A stretch of 6,466 nucleotides of DNA from Candidatus Omnitrophota bacterium. GTDB lineage: Bacteria; Omnitrophota; Gorgyraeia; B26-G9. Positions 1-6,282 of this stretch are shown piece after piece. Position numbers and translations under genes: made by a program. How positions within the stretch are numbered: position 1 is the stretch's first letter; every line of letters starts with the position of its first letter. A model generated the notes under the pieces. That model searched no databases, was not told the origin of the DNA, and saw nothing but the letters and a program-made list of their open reading frames with translations. The stretch covers positions 1 to 6,466 of the forward strand of contig JAKLQT010000239.1 of the NCBI GenBank assembly GCA_022013205.1, in the 5' to 3' direction.

Positions 1-132
1 CAGTGCAAAAAGATAATAAATTATTAGTGAAGCAAAACAAAAACTATCAATTTAAGAATTAATAATTTTGTAAAAATGTCAAAAGAGAAAAAAATTTTCA
101 ATAATTAATGGTCACTGAAAAAAAAAATTGGT
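1..132. other. AT-rich non-coding stretch after the truncated treZ
   Basis: This stretch is about 20% G+C (26 of 132 bases by my count), far below the neighbouring gene. No frame on either strand continues TreZ or gives another recognisable protein. On the minus strand there is a perfect TTGACA hexamer at 82-77, but no good -10 element lies at the right distance. It could therefore be intergenic DNA leading to a gene to the left of the window, or the far side of a deletion, insertion or misassembly junction. I see no terminator hairpin; the run of T on the minus strand just after the treZ stop is not preceded by a stem. Confidence 0.5.
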
Positions 133-804
133 TCAGGGAGTTTTGGTGTTGTATTTATCGGTAAAATAAGGCCCGTAATCAGAAAAATAGTTTCCTTCCG
201 GGCCTAGATGGTTATAAACAACATCTAGTATAACTGATATTCCATGGGCATGAGCCTCGTTTACAAGCTCTTTTAGCCCCTCACATCCGCCGTAAGAATT
301 CTGCACAGCAAATGGAAACACCCCATCGTACCCCCAGTTCCTAGTCCCCGGAAACTGCGCGACAGGCATTAATTCCAAAGTCGTAATTCCGAGATTTACC
401 AGCTCTCTTAACCGTGGAATAATCTGGTTAAAATTGCCGCTTTTGGTAAAGGTTCCCACATGTAATTCATAGATGACCATTTCCGGAAGCCCTGTACCGG
501 AAAAAGAATGATCATCCCATGTAAAGCTTTTATGGTCAATAACCGCTGATGGGCCATGTACCCCTTCGGGCTGATAAGCAGAAGCCGGGTCCGGCCTTTC
601 ATTAGAACCGTCAATCCGGTAAAGGTAGGTTGTCTTGGGGGATATATTTTCAACCACAGCCTTCCAATACCCCAGATTATCCCTATCCATCTTAATAAAA
701 CGCGGTATGGGGGAGATAATTTTTAAATTTATATCCTGGGCAAAAGGAGCCCAGACAATGAACTCACACTTACCATCGCTGATATAATTTGCCCCTATTT
801 TCAT
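133..804 (-). CDS. treZ: Malto-oligosyltrehalose trehalohydrolase (TreZ), 3'-truncated, probable pseudogene
   Basis: TreZ (GH13) cleaves the maltooligosyl-trehalose made by TreY and releases trehalose; it is cytoplasmic and works in the glycogen-to-trehalose route. Only 223 residues are present, against roughly 580-620 in complete TreZ. Visible are the N-terminal CBM48/E-set part (VWAPFA, residues 17-22), the PDPAS and QPEGVHGPS segments (72-86), the YELHVGTFT strand (112-120), RNWGYDGV (155-162) and GH13 conserved region I, DVVYNHLGPEGNY (194-206). The barrel stops at YFTDKYNTKTP. GH13 regions II-IV, with the nucleophile Asp and general acid Glu, are absent, so hydrolase activity is not expected. 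The family continues with W-G and then N-F-D; here the next codon is TGA, one base from TGG, and the codons ACC AAT TTT that follow may be a last trace of the motif. The start is supported by AGGGGA 7 nt upstream. It is the last gene of the operon, 61 nt after the GH65 stop. Identification is secure; whether the truncation is biological or an assembly artefact is open. Confidence 0.88.
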   Translation of the reverse strand: MKIGANYISDGKCEFIVWAPFAQDINLKIISPIPRFIKMDRDNLGYWKAVVENISPKTTYLYRIDGSNERPDPASAYQPEGVHGPSAVIDHKSFTWDDHSFSGTGLPEMVIYELHVGTFTKSGNFNQIIPRLRELVNLGITTLELMPVAQFPGTRNWGYDGVFPFAVQNSYGGCEGLKELVNEAHAHGISVILDVVYNHLGPEGNYFSDYGPYFTDKYNTKTP

Positions 805-810
805 CTATGC

Positions 811-817
811 TTCCCCT
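811..817 (-). promoter_or_regulatory. Shine-Dalgarno of truncated treZ
   Basis: AGGGGAA on the minus strand, with AGGGGA placed 7 nt before the ATG at 804. It is a strong site, so the 5' end of treZ looks intact even though the 3' end is lost. Confidence 0.6.
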
Positions 818-865
818 GTTAAAGACGCGTTCTGTCAAAAATATCTTCTGTATTCTTATATAACC

Positions 866-3280
866 CTATTTAGCTAAGCTTACGGATATCGTTGCCCCAG
901 GCGTGATTAAATATTTTTTTGAATTAACCTTGATTGGAAGTTTTCCCGCATCCGGAATATTTTTTTTCAAGGCTATTTTAATCCTTGATCTTTTGATATC
1001 AAAAGAAACTGACTGCCCCTTGTATAGAATACTAAATTTCATTCTGCGCCACTTGTGGGGCAATTTAGGACTGACCTCAATCCCGCTATCTGTTACCTGT
1101 ATGCCGGCAAAACTTCTTATCGCGATATCCAGGGATCCTCCCATCACGCCGGCATGAATTCCTTCCGTTGTAGTTCCGCCCTGGGTATCATATATGTCTG
1201 ATTTTAAAACCTCTTCATATCGATCCCAGAATGCCTTTGCCTTGCCTACCTTTTGAGAAATAAAACAATGCACAACTTTACTTAAGGTCGAGCCGTGAGA
1301 AGTACGCTTAATATAATAGTCGTAGTTATTTTTCAAGAACTGACTTGTAATATTGTATCCCGCGGTCTTAAAGATAGCCTCTACTTCATTCAAGGTCAAT
1401 AAGTAAAAAATCATCAATACATCTGCCTGCTTAGCCACTTTATAATTATTCGGAGATTTTCCTTCTGCTTTAAGGATCCTGTCCATGCGATGTATATTTT
1501 TGTATTTCTTTTTATAGCGAACCCAATCAAGTTCTTTAAGTTTAAAGTATCCCTTGAATTGAGCGATAATCCCCTTGTCAATGATAATATTCATCTTACG
1601 TATGATGCGTTCCCACCGATCCGTCTCATATTCAGTAAGTTTTAATTTTTTTTTAAGCTTTGCTGCTCTTTTTTTTGAAACTAATTTTAGTATTTCTTGC
1701 CCTTTTTTAATAGTCCAGACTATCATTACATTCGTATAGGCATTATCAATCAATCCCGGATGAGAGATACCAGGAAATTTTTCATGAAATTCATCCGGGC
1801 CCATAACCCCGCGCACATGATACTTTTTCTTCTTGGCATCATATTCGCATAAGCAGCCTGCAAACTGGGCAATAGACAGGATTATTTCCGCACCGTATTT
1901 TTCAAGAAAATCAAGATCATTAGTCACTTTCCAGAAATTCCACGCGTTATAAGCAATAGCCAAGGAAACATGTCTCTGGTTTCGACTGTAATCCAGCCCC
2001 CATTTGCCTGAGCGCGGGTTTAAATGCACGACCTGTGTTTCCTCTCTCCCCGAAGATCCGCTTTGCCAGGGAAACATCGCGCCTTTATATCCGTTATCTA
2101 TCGCGTATTGCCTTGCCTTTTCCAAGCGATTATACCTGTATAGAAGCAATGCCTTTGATATTCGCGGCATATGAAGATTAAAAAACGGCAGGACAAAAAC
2201 CTCGTCCCAGAATACATGCCCGCGATAGGCCTCTCCGTGCAAACCGCGTGCCGGCAGCCCGGCATCGATTTCTTTATTATGCGGTGAAGCGGTCTGCAGC
2301 AAATGAAAGATATGCAGCCGCAGAACCTGTTGAGAAAAAACATCCCCCTCTATCTCGACGTCAAATTCATCCCAAAGCTTTTGCCAGGCCTTTACATGAA
2401 GCGCGAGCAAAATATTAAACTTAGGCAGTTTTTTTAACGCTTTTATCGACTCTAATTGTGCGTTTTTAACGCCTTTATCTTTAGAAGTATATATAGAGAC
2501 TGTTTTTTCTATACTGTAAGCCTGATGCTTTTTAGCAAAAATTCTTAATTGCTGGCCGATAACCTGGTTGCCGTGGCGAATAGTTTCAATCGTAGGTTTG
2601 AGCTCTTTTGCCCTAGAAAAAATTTTCAGTTTTGCCGCCTCATACAGCTCAATCTTGGACTGGCTTGTTTTGACCCCCAAAAAAACTCCGTTACTGGTAA
2701 ATTTTCCCATCACATGAGACTCCCAGTGATTGAAATTAAGCTGGCGATACCTTTCAACATTCATGTTCAGCACTGCCCCGTCCAACATAGAACGCACAGT
2801 TATATAATCGCTGTAATTATCAGGGGTAATCTCATATCTTAATGCCGCAATATGCGGATTTGCCATACTCACAATTCTTGTTTCATGGATCCATGTTCTG
2901 CGGCCGTGCGGCATCTGGCATAATATTTTTCTGACTAACTTCCCATGGCGAATATCAAGTTCCTGATGAAAAGAAAGAATTCTGGTGGCAGAAGGACTGA
3001 ACCATACCCCGTCCCGGATCTTAAAAGTCAGGTATATCCAGTTCGGACAGTTAACCAGGTCCTCATTATAAATAGTTCTGCCCGCGATATTCGTAGGCAG
3101 CCGATTGTATAAACCCGCGACATAAGTACCCGGATAATGCATTTCCGAGGGAACTGTTTCCGGGGCAGCGCCTCTTGTTCCGAAGTACCCGTTGCCAAGC
3201 GTGCAAAGGGTCTCGCGCAAACTCTCTTCTTCGGGTTCAAAATGTTTATAGATCAATTTCCATGGATGCTCTTTATGCAT
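866..3280 (-). CDS. GH65 family glycoside phosphorylase/hydrolase (trehalose/kojibiose phosphorylase type)
   Basis: An 804-residue, full-length GH65 protein with no signal peptide, so cytoplasmic. Characterised members phosphorolyse alpha-glucosides (trehalose, maltose, kojibiose, nigerose) to beta-glucose-1-phosphate; a few are hydrolases. In order: an N-terminal beta-sandwich with LGNGYFGTRG (28-37) and QELDIRHG (106-113); then the (alpha/alpha)6 barrel with GLHGEAYRGHVFWDE (346-360), the general-acid motif GPDEFHE (494-500, Glu497 the likely acid), EGKSPNNYKVAKQAD (606-620, with the substrate-site Lys-Gln at 617-618), the phosphate-loop region SHGSTLS (661-667), and GGTTTEGIHAGVMGGSLDI (701-719); then a C-terminal beta domain. 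The HGEAYRGHVFWDE signature is the form I associate with GH65 modules fused to trehalose-6-P phosphatase (mycobacterial OtsB1) rather than with classical maltose phosphorylases, so the substrate cannot be read from sequence. The start matches the family N-terminus (PWKLIYKHFEPEEE) and has a weak AGAGAAAG site 5 nt upstream. It lies 34 nt after the HAD-phosphatase gene and is clearly co-transcribed with it. Confidence 0.93.
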   Translation of the reverse strand: MHKEHPWKLIYKHFEPEEESLRETLCTLGNGYFGTRGAAPETVPSEMHYPGTYVAGLYNRLPTNIAGRTIYNEDLVNCPNWIYLTFKIRDGVWFSPSATRILSFHQELDIRHGKLVRKILCQMPHGRRTWIHETRIVSMANPHIAALRYEITPDNYSDYITVRSMLDGAVLNMNVERYRQLNFNHWESHVMGKFTSNGVFLGVKTSQSKIELYEAAKLKIFSRAKELKPTIETIRHGNQVIGQQLRIFAKKHQAYSIEKTVSIYTSKDKGVKNAQLESIKALKKLPKFNILLALHVKAWQKLWDEFDVEIEGDVFSQQVLRLHIFHLLQTASPHNKEIDAGLPARGLHGEAYRGHVFWDEVFVLPFFNLHMPRISKALLLYRYNRLEKARQYAIDNGYKGAMFPWQSGSSGREETQVVHLNPRSGKWGLDYSRNQRHVSLAIAYNAWNFWKVTNDLDFLEKYGAEIILSIAQFAGCLCEYDAKKKKYHVRGVMGPDEFHEKFPGISHPGLIDNAYTNVMIVWTIKKGQEILKLVSKKRAAKLKKKLKLTEYETDRWERIIRKMNIIIDKGIIAQFKGYFKLKELDWVRYKKKYKNIHRMDRILKAEGKSPNNYKVAKQADVLMIFYLLTLNEVEAIFKTAGYNITSQFLKNNYDYYIKRTSHGSTLSKVVHCFISQKVGKAKAFWDRYEEVLKSDIYDTQGGTTTEGIHAGVMGGSLDIAIRSFAGIQVTDSGIEVSPKLPHKWRRMKFSILYKGQSVSFDIKRSRIKIALKKNIPDAGKLPIKVNSKKYLITPGATISVSLAK

Positions 3281-3285
3281 ATTTA

Positions 3286-3293
3286 CTTTCTCT
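3286..3293 (-). promoter_or_regulatory. Weak Shine-Dalgarno of the GH65 gene
   Basis: Purine-rich AGAGAAAG, 5 nt before the ATG at 3280, inside the 34-nt gap after the upstream stop codon. It is weaker than the sites of the first and third genes, so the GH65 gene may depend partly on translational coupling (inference). Confidence 0.4.
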
Positions 3294-3314
3294 GAAAATA
3301 TTTTCTCCGCTCTT

Positions 3315-4925
3315 TCAATCTGCTACCAATTGCTTAAATAGTTTGCCGACCTCATCCGGTGAGGCCAGTCGGAATTGAGCAGCGGATTTCCCTTCCTGAT
3401 CACTAACAAGGATACCCACTCCCCTGCCGGTTACCGTTCTGAAGGCGTCTTCGTCTGTTGTGTCATCACCGATATAAAAAACAGCATGGTCTTCCCAGGA
3501 TAGATCAAGAGCCTTCATTATCCAACGCACTGCCTTTCCTTTGTTCCAATCAATAGCAGGTAAAATCTCAAGCACCATTTTCCCGTTCATCAGGCGCAAT
3601 GCGCTATTTTCATATACAATTTTTTCTACAACCTCTTTTATCCCAGGGAGTTGTTCTTTTTTAACCAACCGGTAATGCACCGCAACGCTGAACTTTTTTT
3701 CTTCGATGATGACTCCATCTATACCGGCAAGAGCAGATTTCAAAACTCCTGTCACTTTATCAACTACAGGAATAGTTTCTTTTGCTTTTGGCTGTACCAT
3801 CGAGACCCCAATACCTTGGATATCAAACCCATGGCTTCCGGCATAAAAAATTCCTTCAACGCCTACGAGTTTTTCCACATCCTCGCGCATTCTACCGCTG
3901 ACAATAGCCGTGGTAAATTTTACGCTAAGCTTCTTTACAAGCTCCCGCATCTGTGCATTAATAACCGCAAGCTCCGGCCTATCGACTATCGGCGTAAGCG
4001 TCCCGTCATAATCGAGAAAAAATACTATTTTCTTATCTGACTTGAATATAGACTCCGGTGAATCAAAATACTGCGGATTGATTGTTAAATCATTTTTATC
4101 GCCTTTGAATTTCGCGTACGCGTTTTCTATTAACTTTTTGTCATTCCAGCACTCAAATAAAGAAACCGGTTTTTTATTAAACCACTCCTGTATTCTATCC
4201 AGGCTTAACGCTGAAAAAGAAGTTATAACTACATCTGCGCCATTTTTATTCAGAACGTCTATATTGTCGCTTCTAGCGACCCCGACCACAAAAGCAAACC
4301 CGCCGTTTCTACCGGCCTGAACCCCTGCTATGGCGTCCTCGAAAACCACACTGCGGCTGGGAAGCGTGCCCAGGTTTAAAGTAGCCTGAATAAATATATC
4401 GCCTTCGGGTTTTCCTTGTAATCCCATTTTCTCAGATATAACACCATCAACCCTAGTATCAAATAAATTCAAGACTTCGGCAGCTTGCAGAATAAACTGA
4501 CAATTTTTAGAAGAAGAAACCACCCCAACCTTAACCCCGTTTTTTTTGAGATCTTTTATAAACTCAATACACGGCCTATATACTTCTACCCCATTAGTTT
4601 CAAGAACTTCTCTGAATTTTTCATTCTTTTTATTGCCCAGCGCGCATAAAGTCTTTTTATCAGGAGTATCCTCCGCACTGCCCAGCGGCAGATCAATCCC
4701 GCGGGATTCTAAAAAACTCTTTATCCCTTTAAGTCTTGGTTTACCATCGACAAAATTAAGGTAATCAGCATGAGTAAATTCCTTAAAGGGCTCACCGCTA
4801 GAGGCTGCTTTTTTCTTTAAAAATTCATCAAAAACTAATTTCCAGGCATCCGCATGAACAATAGCTGTCTTTGTTATAACACCGTCCATGTCAAAAATAC
4901 AAGCTTCAAAAGAGTATTTCCCCAT
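3315..4925 (-). CDS. otsB: Fused beta-phosphoglucomutase-like HAD / trehalose-6-phosphate phosphatase
   Basis: A two-domain cytoplasmic protein of 536 residues from the ATG at 4925. Domain 1 (about 1-250) is a HAD of the beta-phosphoglucomutase family: motif I FDMDGVITKT (Asp12 nucleophile, Asp14), VHADAW (24-28 region), cap-domain DGKPRLKG (61-67), motif II VVSSSKN (135-141), motif III Lys172 in GKPEGD, motif IV FEDAIAGVQAG (195-205). It may convert beta-glucose-1-phosphate to glucose-6-phosphate. Domain 2 (about 298-536) is trehalose-6-phosphate phosphatase: DYDGTLTPI (305-313), VSGR (342-345), YAGSHGFD (361-368), a Lys in DWNKGKA (459-465), and GDDTTDED (486-493). All core residues are present in both domains. 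The frame extends six codons upstream to a TTG at 4943, but GAAGAGG lies 5 nt before the ATG at 4925, and the family N-terminus starts there, so I chose 4925. The domain order, and GH65 as the next gene, match the single-chain OtsB1 of mycobacteria split in two. Confidence 0.93.
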   Translation of the reverse strand: MGKYSFEACIFDMDGVITKTAIVHADAWKLVFDEFLKKKAASSGEPFKEFTHADYLNFVDGKPRLKGIKSFLESRGIDLPLGSAEDTPDKKTLCALGNKKNEKFREVLETNGVEVYRPCIEFIKDLKKNGVKVGVVSSSKNCQFILQAAEVLNLFDTRVDGVISEKMGLQGKPEGDIFIQATLNLGTLPSRSVVFEDAIAGVQAGRNGGFAFVVGVARSDNIDVLNKNGADVVITSFSALSLDRIQEWFNKKPVSLFECWNDKKLIENAYAKFKGDKNDLTINPQYFDSPESIFKSDKKIVFFLDYDGTLTPIVDRPELAVINAQMRELVKKLSVKFTTAIVSGRMREDVEKLVGVEGIFYAGSHGFDIQGIGVSMVQPKAKETIPVVDKVTGVLKSALAGIDGVIIEEKKFSVAVHYRLVKKEQLPGIKEVVEKIVYENSALRLMNGKMVLEILPAIDWNKGKAVRWIMKALDLSWEDHAVFYIGDDTTDEDAFRTVTGRGVGILVSDQEGKSAAQFRLASPDEVGKLFKQLVAD

Positions 4926-4930
4926 ATATA

Positions 4931-4937
4931 CCTCTTC
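4931..4937 (-). promoter_or_regulatory. Shine-Dalgarno that decides the otsB-fusion start
   Basis: GAAGAGG on the minus strand followed by the 5-nt spacer TATAT and the ATG at 4925. The alternative TTG start at 4943 would place this sequence inside the coding region and has no comparable site upstream. Confidence 0.65.
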
Positions 4938-4985
4938 ATCCAATATTCGGTCAAACTCAAGTAATATTAAACAAAAAATCCAGCT

Positions 4986-5033
4986 TTACCTATCTAATCG
5001 GCAGGTTATACCTAACCCCAAATATTTAGCCAT
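4986..5033 (-). CDS. Possible 15-residue leader peptide upstream of the otsB fusion
   Basis: The minus strand has GGGAGAGG (5045-5038), the spacer CAAT, then ATG and 15 codons (MAKYLGLGITCRLDR) ending in TAA at 4988-4986, 60 nt before the ATG of the phosphatase fusion. The ribosome site is as good as those of the real genes and overlaps one arm of the symmetric repeat array, which is what a translational switch or leader peptide would look like. Against it: the peptide has no regulatory run of one amino acid, resembles nothing I know, and a 16-codon frame with a chance Shine-Dalgarno is common. Treat as tentative. Confidence 0.25.
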   Translation of the reverse strand: MAKYLGLGITCRLDR

Positions 5034-5041
5034 ATTGCCTC

Positions 5042-5117
5042 TCCCGAATGAAGTAACTTACTTTGGTTTATCTTCGGGATCCCGAAGAGGTTCTTTTTAA
5101 ACTAGCTGTATTCGGGA
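5042..5117. repeat. Two-fold symmetric repeat array: two abutting 38-bp units with TCCCGAA/TTCGGGA ends
   Basis: On the plus strand, TCCCGAAT (5042-5049), TTCGGGA (5073-5079), TCCCGAA (5080-5086) and ATTCGGGA (5110-5117) form two abutting 38-bp units. Each begins TCCCGAA and ends TTCGGGA, with 24 unrelated bases inside. The junction lies in a perfect 18-bp palindrome, TCTTCGGGATCCCGAAGA (5071-5088), and the 8-bp outer arms share exactly the same centre (5079.5). GTTTA (5066-5070) and TAAAC (5098-5102) can add a further stem. In a minus-strand transcript the arms allow either two side-by-side 7-bp hairpins or one nested long hairpin. Alternatives are a DNA operator with four half-sites, or a small REP-like mobile palindrome. 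I saw no other copy of TTCGGGA/TCCCGAA in the window. Confidence 0.7.
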
Positions 5118-5154
5118 CTATAGACACATATCTTTTAAGTAAATACTCAATACC

Positions 5155-5178
5155 TATACTTAATTATCTTTAAGTATA
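5155..5178. repeat. 9-bp perfect inverted repeat with 6-nt loop
   Basis: TATACTTAA (5155-5163) and TTAAGTATA (5170-5178) are perfect inverted copies around TTATCT. The right arm overlaps a TATAAT hexamer on the plus strand (5175-5180) and a TATACT hexamer on the minus strand (5178-5173). It lies about 230 bp upstream of the operon start. It could be an operator over a promoter, or a chance palindrome in AT-rich DNA. No T-tract follows it in the manner of a terminator. Confidence 0.4.
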
Positions 5179-5479
5179 ATAACACAAAAAGCTTTAAAAT
5201 GAAAATCCCCCTGACATATTGATTATAAATATAAGACATATAATATTTTTAAAAAAGATCAACATGATTTAAACCTCAATCCTTCCCCTGCAAATGATCC
5301 CTAAAGCATAAAACTTTCCATTTTCTTTCTTGATCCCTTACCCGGTTTTTCCTTTGGATATCCATAGAATTATAACCAGCTCGATACTGCATAGGAATAG
5401 ATATAGTTTCTCAAACGACGGGTCGCCGAAGAAAAAGCCTTATAAACTTTTTTTACACTAATGTCCCTTATTCCCTTAT

Positions 5480-5504
5480 GGGGCTGTTGCAAAACAACAA
5501 AGCC
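5480..5504. mobile_element. Lone IS-end-like sequence (IS6/IS26-type terminus), no transposase
   Basis: GGGGCTGTTGCAAAA at 5480-5494 matches the IS26 terminal repeat GGCACTGTTGCAAA at 12 of 14 positions; GG..CTGTTGCAAA ends are typical of IS6 relatives and also occur in some other families. The next bases make a hairpin: GGCT+GTTG (5482-5489) pairs with CAAC (5495-5498) and AGCC (5501-5504). By orientation the element would extend rightward, but there is no transposase, and I find no inverted partner TTTTGCAACAG elsewhere in the window. It may be a relic or solo end, or a chance match. Confidence 0.3.
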
Positions 5505-5750
5505 GCACAGATACTTCACTGATTATCGCAAGGCGCTCGTCAATAATTCGTAATGATCTTGTGTTTTTAATCTGCGTTATTTTATGTATGAGTAAAACTG
5601 TGTACAACAACTTTATTATAGCAGAATTATTTCAAAGGGTCGAGAAAGTAGTTTTGTGGAGTTGGAGTTTACCCATTTTTTAGTTAAATTTACCCCAAAA
5701 AACATTTCAGATAAAATTTTATGCTGTTCAATTTTTACAAACAACTTAAT

Positions 5751-5778
5751 AAAAAAACCATCTCAGTTTCGGAGAATG
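5751..5778 (-). terminator. Possible intrinsic terminator of the PilZ gene
   Basis: On the minus strand, 63 nt after the PilZ stop, CA(T)TCTC pairs with GAGATG around a 7-nt loop (CGAAACT). This makes a 6-bp stem with one bulged T, followed by one G and seven T. The stem is short and AT-containing, so this is a plausible but weak terminator. Confidence 0.35.
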
Positions 5779-5841
5779 TCCTCAGTAGTTTTAATAGATA
5801 GATATTACAAAAAATCAGGAAAAGAAAATTACGGGTAAGCT

Positions 5842-6228
5842 TCAGGTCTCAAGATCGAATTCAGTTTTATTCTTGTTATCTCTTGAGTTATTCCATTTTT
5901 TATAGCAGTAATCAATAAGGAATTGTCTTTCAGTCGGGTCCATTGATTCCAGCTGAATACCAGCGTCAAACTTAGAACTGTTCTCTTCGGCGCAATCCCT
6001 GATCCAGACTACTTTTCCAATCGAGAAAAAAGGCATGATTGTTTCCGGAAATGTCATTTCACAATCCAAGGTAACTCCCTGCTCAATCTTTTGATTCAAA
6101 GTTGCTTTAAAGCCGTCACGGCTGAAATTATCAGTAGTCAATAATCCCCTGATTTGAGTATTGCGGATATGGAATTCGCCGCTTATACTTGCACCAAAAC
6201 GCATATGTTTTCTTCGCTCATCTAACAT
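5842..6228 (-). CDS. Single-domain PilZ protein (cyclic-di-GMP receptor type)
   Basis: A 128-residue soluble protein made almost wholly of one PilZ domain. The two c-di-GMP-binding motifs are both present: RxxxR as R6-K-H-M-R10 just after the start, and [D/N]xSxxG as N34-F-S-R-D-G39. The later strands GKVVWI (71-76) and DAGIQLESM (88-96, the usual G-I-x-F/L strand) follow, then a short helix and a charged tail from about 113. PilZ proteins bind cyclic-di-GMP and act on partner proteins in motility, exopolysaccharide or pilus control. With no effector domain and no neighbour in the same transcript, the target here is unknown. The ATG at 6228 has GGAAA 4 nt upstream, and the RxxxR motif would be lost with any later start. 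It appears monocistronic, with its own promoter and a possible terminator. Nothing ties it functionally to the trehalose genes beyond being upstream on the same strand. Confidence 0.85.
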   Translation of the reverse strand: MLDERRKHMRFGASISGEFHIRNTQIRGLLTTDNFSRDGFKATLNQKIEQGVTLDCEMTFPETIMPFFSIGKVVWIRDCAEENSSKFDAGIQLESMDPTERQFLIDYCYKKWNNSRDNKNKTEFDLET

Positions 6229-6282
6229 GGTATTTCCAAATTGGATTATTCAGCAATTAAGTCTTTATTATAATTTCGTTTA

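Larger units (their letters stand above)
4926..5841. other. 916-bp intergenic region between the trehalose operon and the PilZ gene
   Basis: I find no recognisable protein, tRNA or rRNA here on either strand. Right to left it contains a possible PilZ terminator, a 60-codon plus-strand frame without a recognisable family, a lone IS-end-like sequence near 5480, an AT-rich middle, a 9-bp inverted repeat near 5155-5178, the symmetric repeat array 5042-5117, and a possible leader peptide. The operon's promoter should lie here. I see AT-rich -10-like hexamers on the minus strand (TATAAT at 5227-5222, TATACT at 5178-5173), but none has a convincing -35 partner, so I do not call one. Confidence 0.6.

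Noticed and set aside
1..135. TGA read as Trp (alternative genetic code) to extend TreZ
   Set aside because: Reading through gives only Phe/Leu/Ile-rich sequence with no TreZ motifs. The other genes use TGG for Trp and end in ordinary stops, including TGA.
408..653. Other open frames overlapping the four genes on both strands (for example 408-653, 2098-2343, 2549-2842, 3651-4040)
   Set aside because: They are frame shadows inside strongly conserved genes, with no recognisable products of their own.
833..838. Perfect TTGACA on the minus strand between the GH65 gene and treZ as an internal promoter
   Set aside because: No -10-like hexamer lies 15-19 nt downstream; that place is occupied by the treZ ribosome site.
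4926..4943. TTG start at 4943 for the phosphatase fusion
   Set aside because: The ATG at 4925 has GAAGAGG at 5-nt spacing and fits the family N-terminus. The six extra codons would contain that ribosome site.
5000..5120. Cyclic-di-GMP (GEMM-type) or other known riboswitch
   Set aside because: Some purine-rich words look similar, but the conserved core and the order of stems of GEMM, TPP, SAM, cobalamin and fluoride classes are not present.
5276..5392. Minus-strand 38-residue frame beginning MQYRAGYNSM
   Set aside because: No Shine-Dalgarno, an in-frame stop a few codons upstream, and no family I recognise. The charged composition alone does not support a gene.
5401..5440. Small GC-rich palindrome CGACGGGTCG as a ribozyme or terminator
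   Set aside because: The stem leaves only a 2-nt loop, and no twister or hammerhead core surrounds it.
5656..5838. Plus-strand 60-codon frame starting with GTG in the intergenic region
   Set aside because: It has no recognisable family, a rare start codon with only a distant purine run upstream, and AT-driven composition, and it ends against the PilZ stop. Most likely chance.
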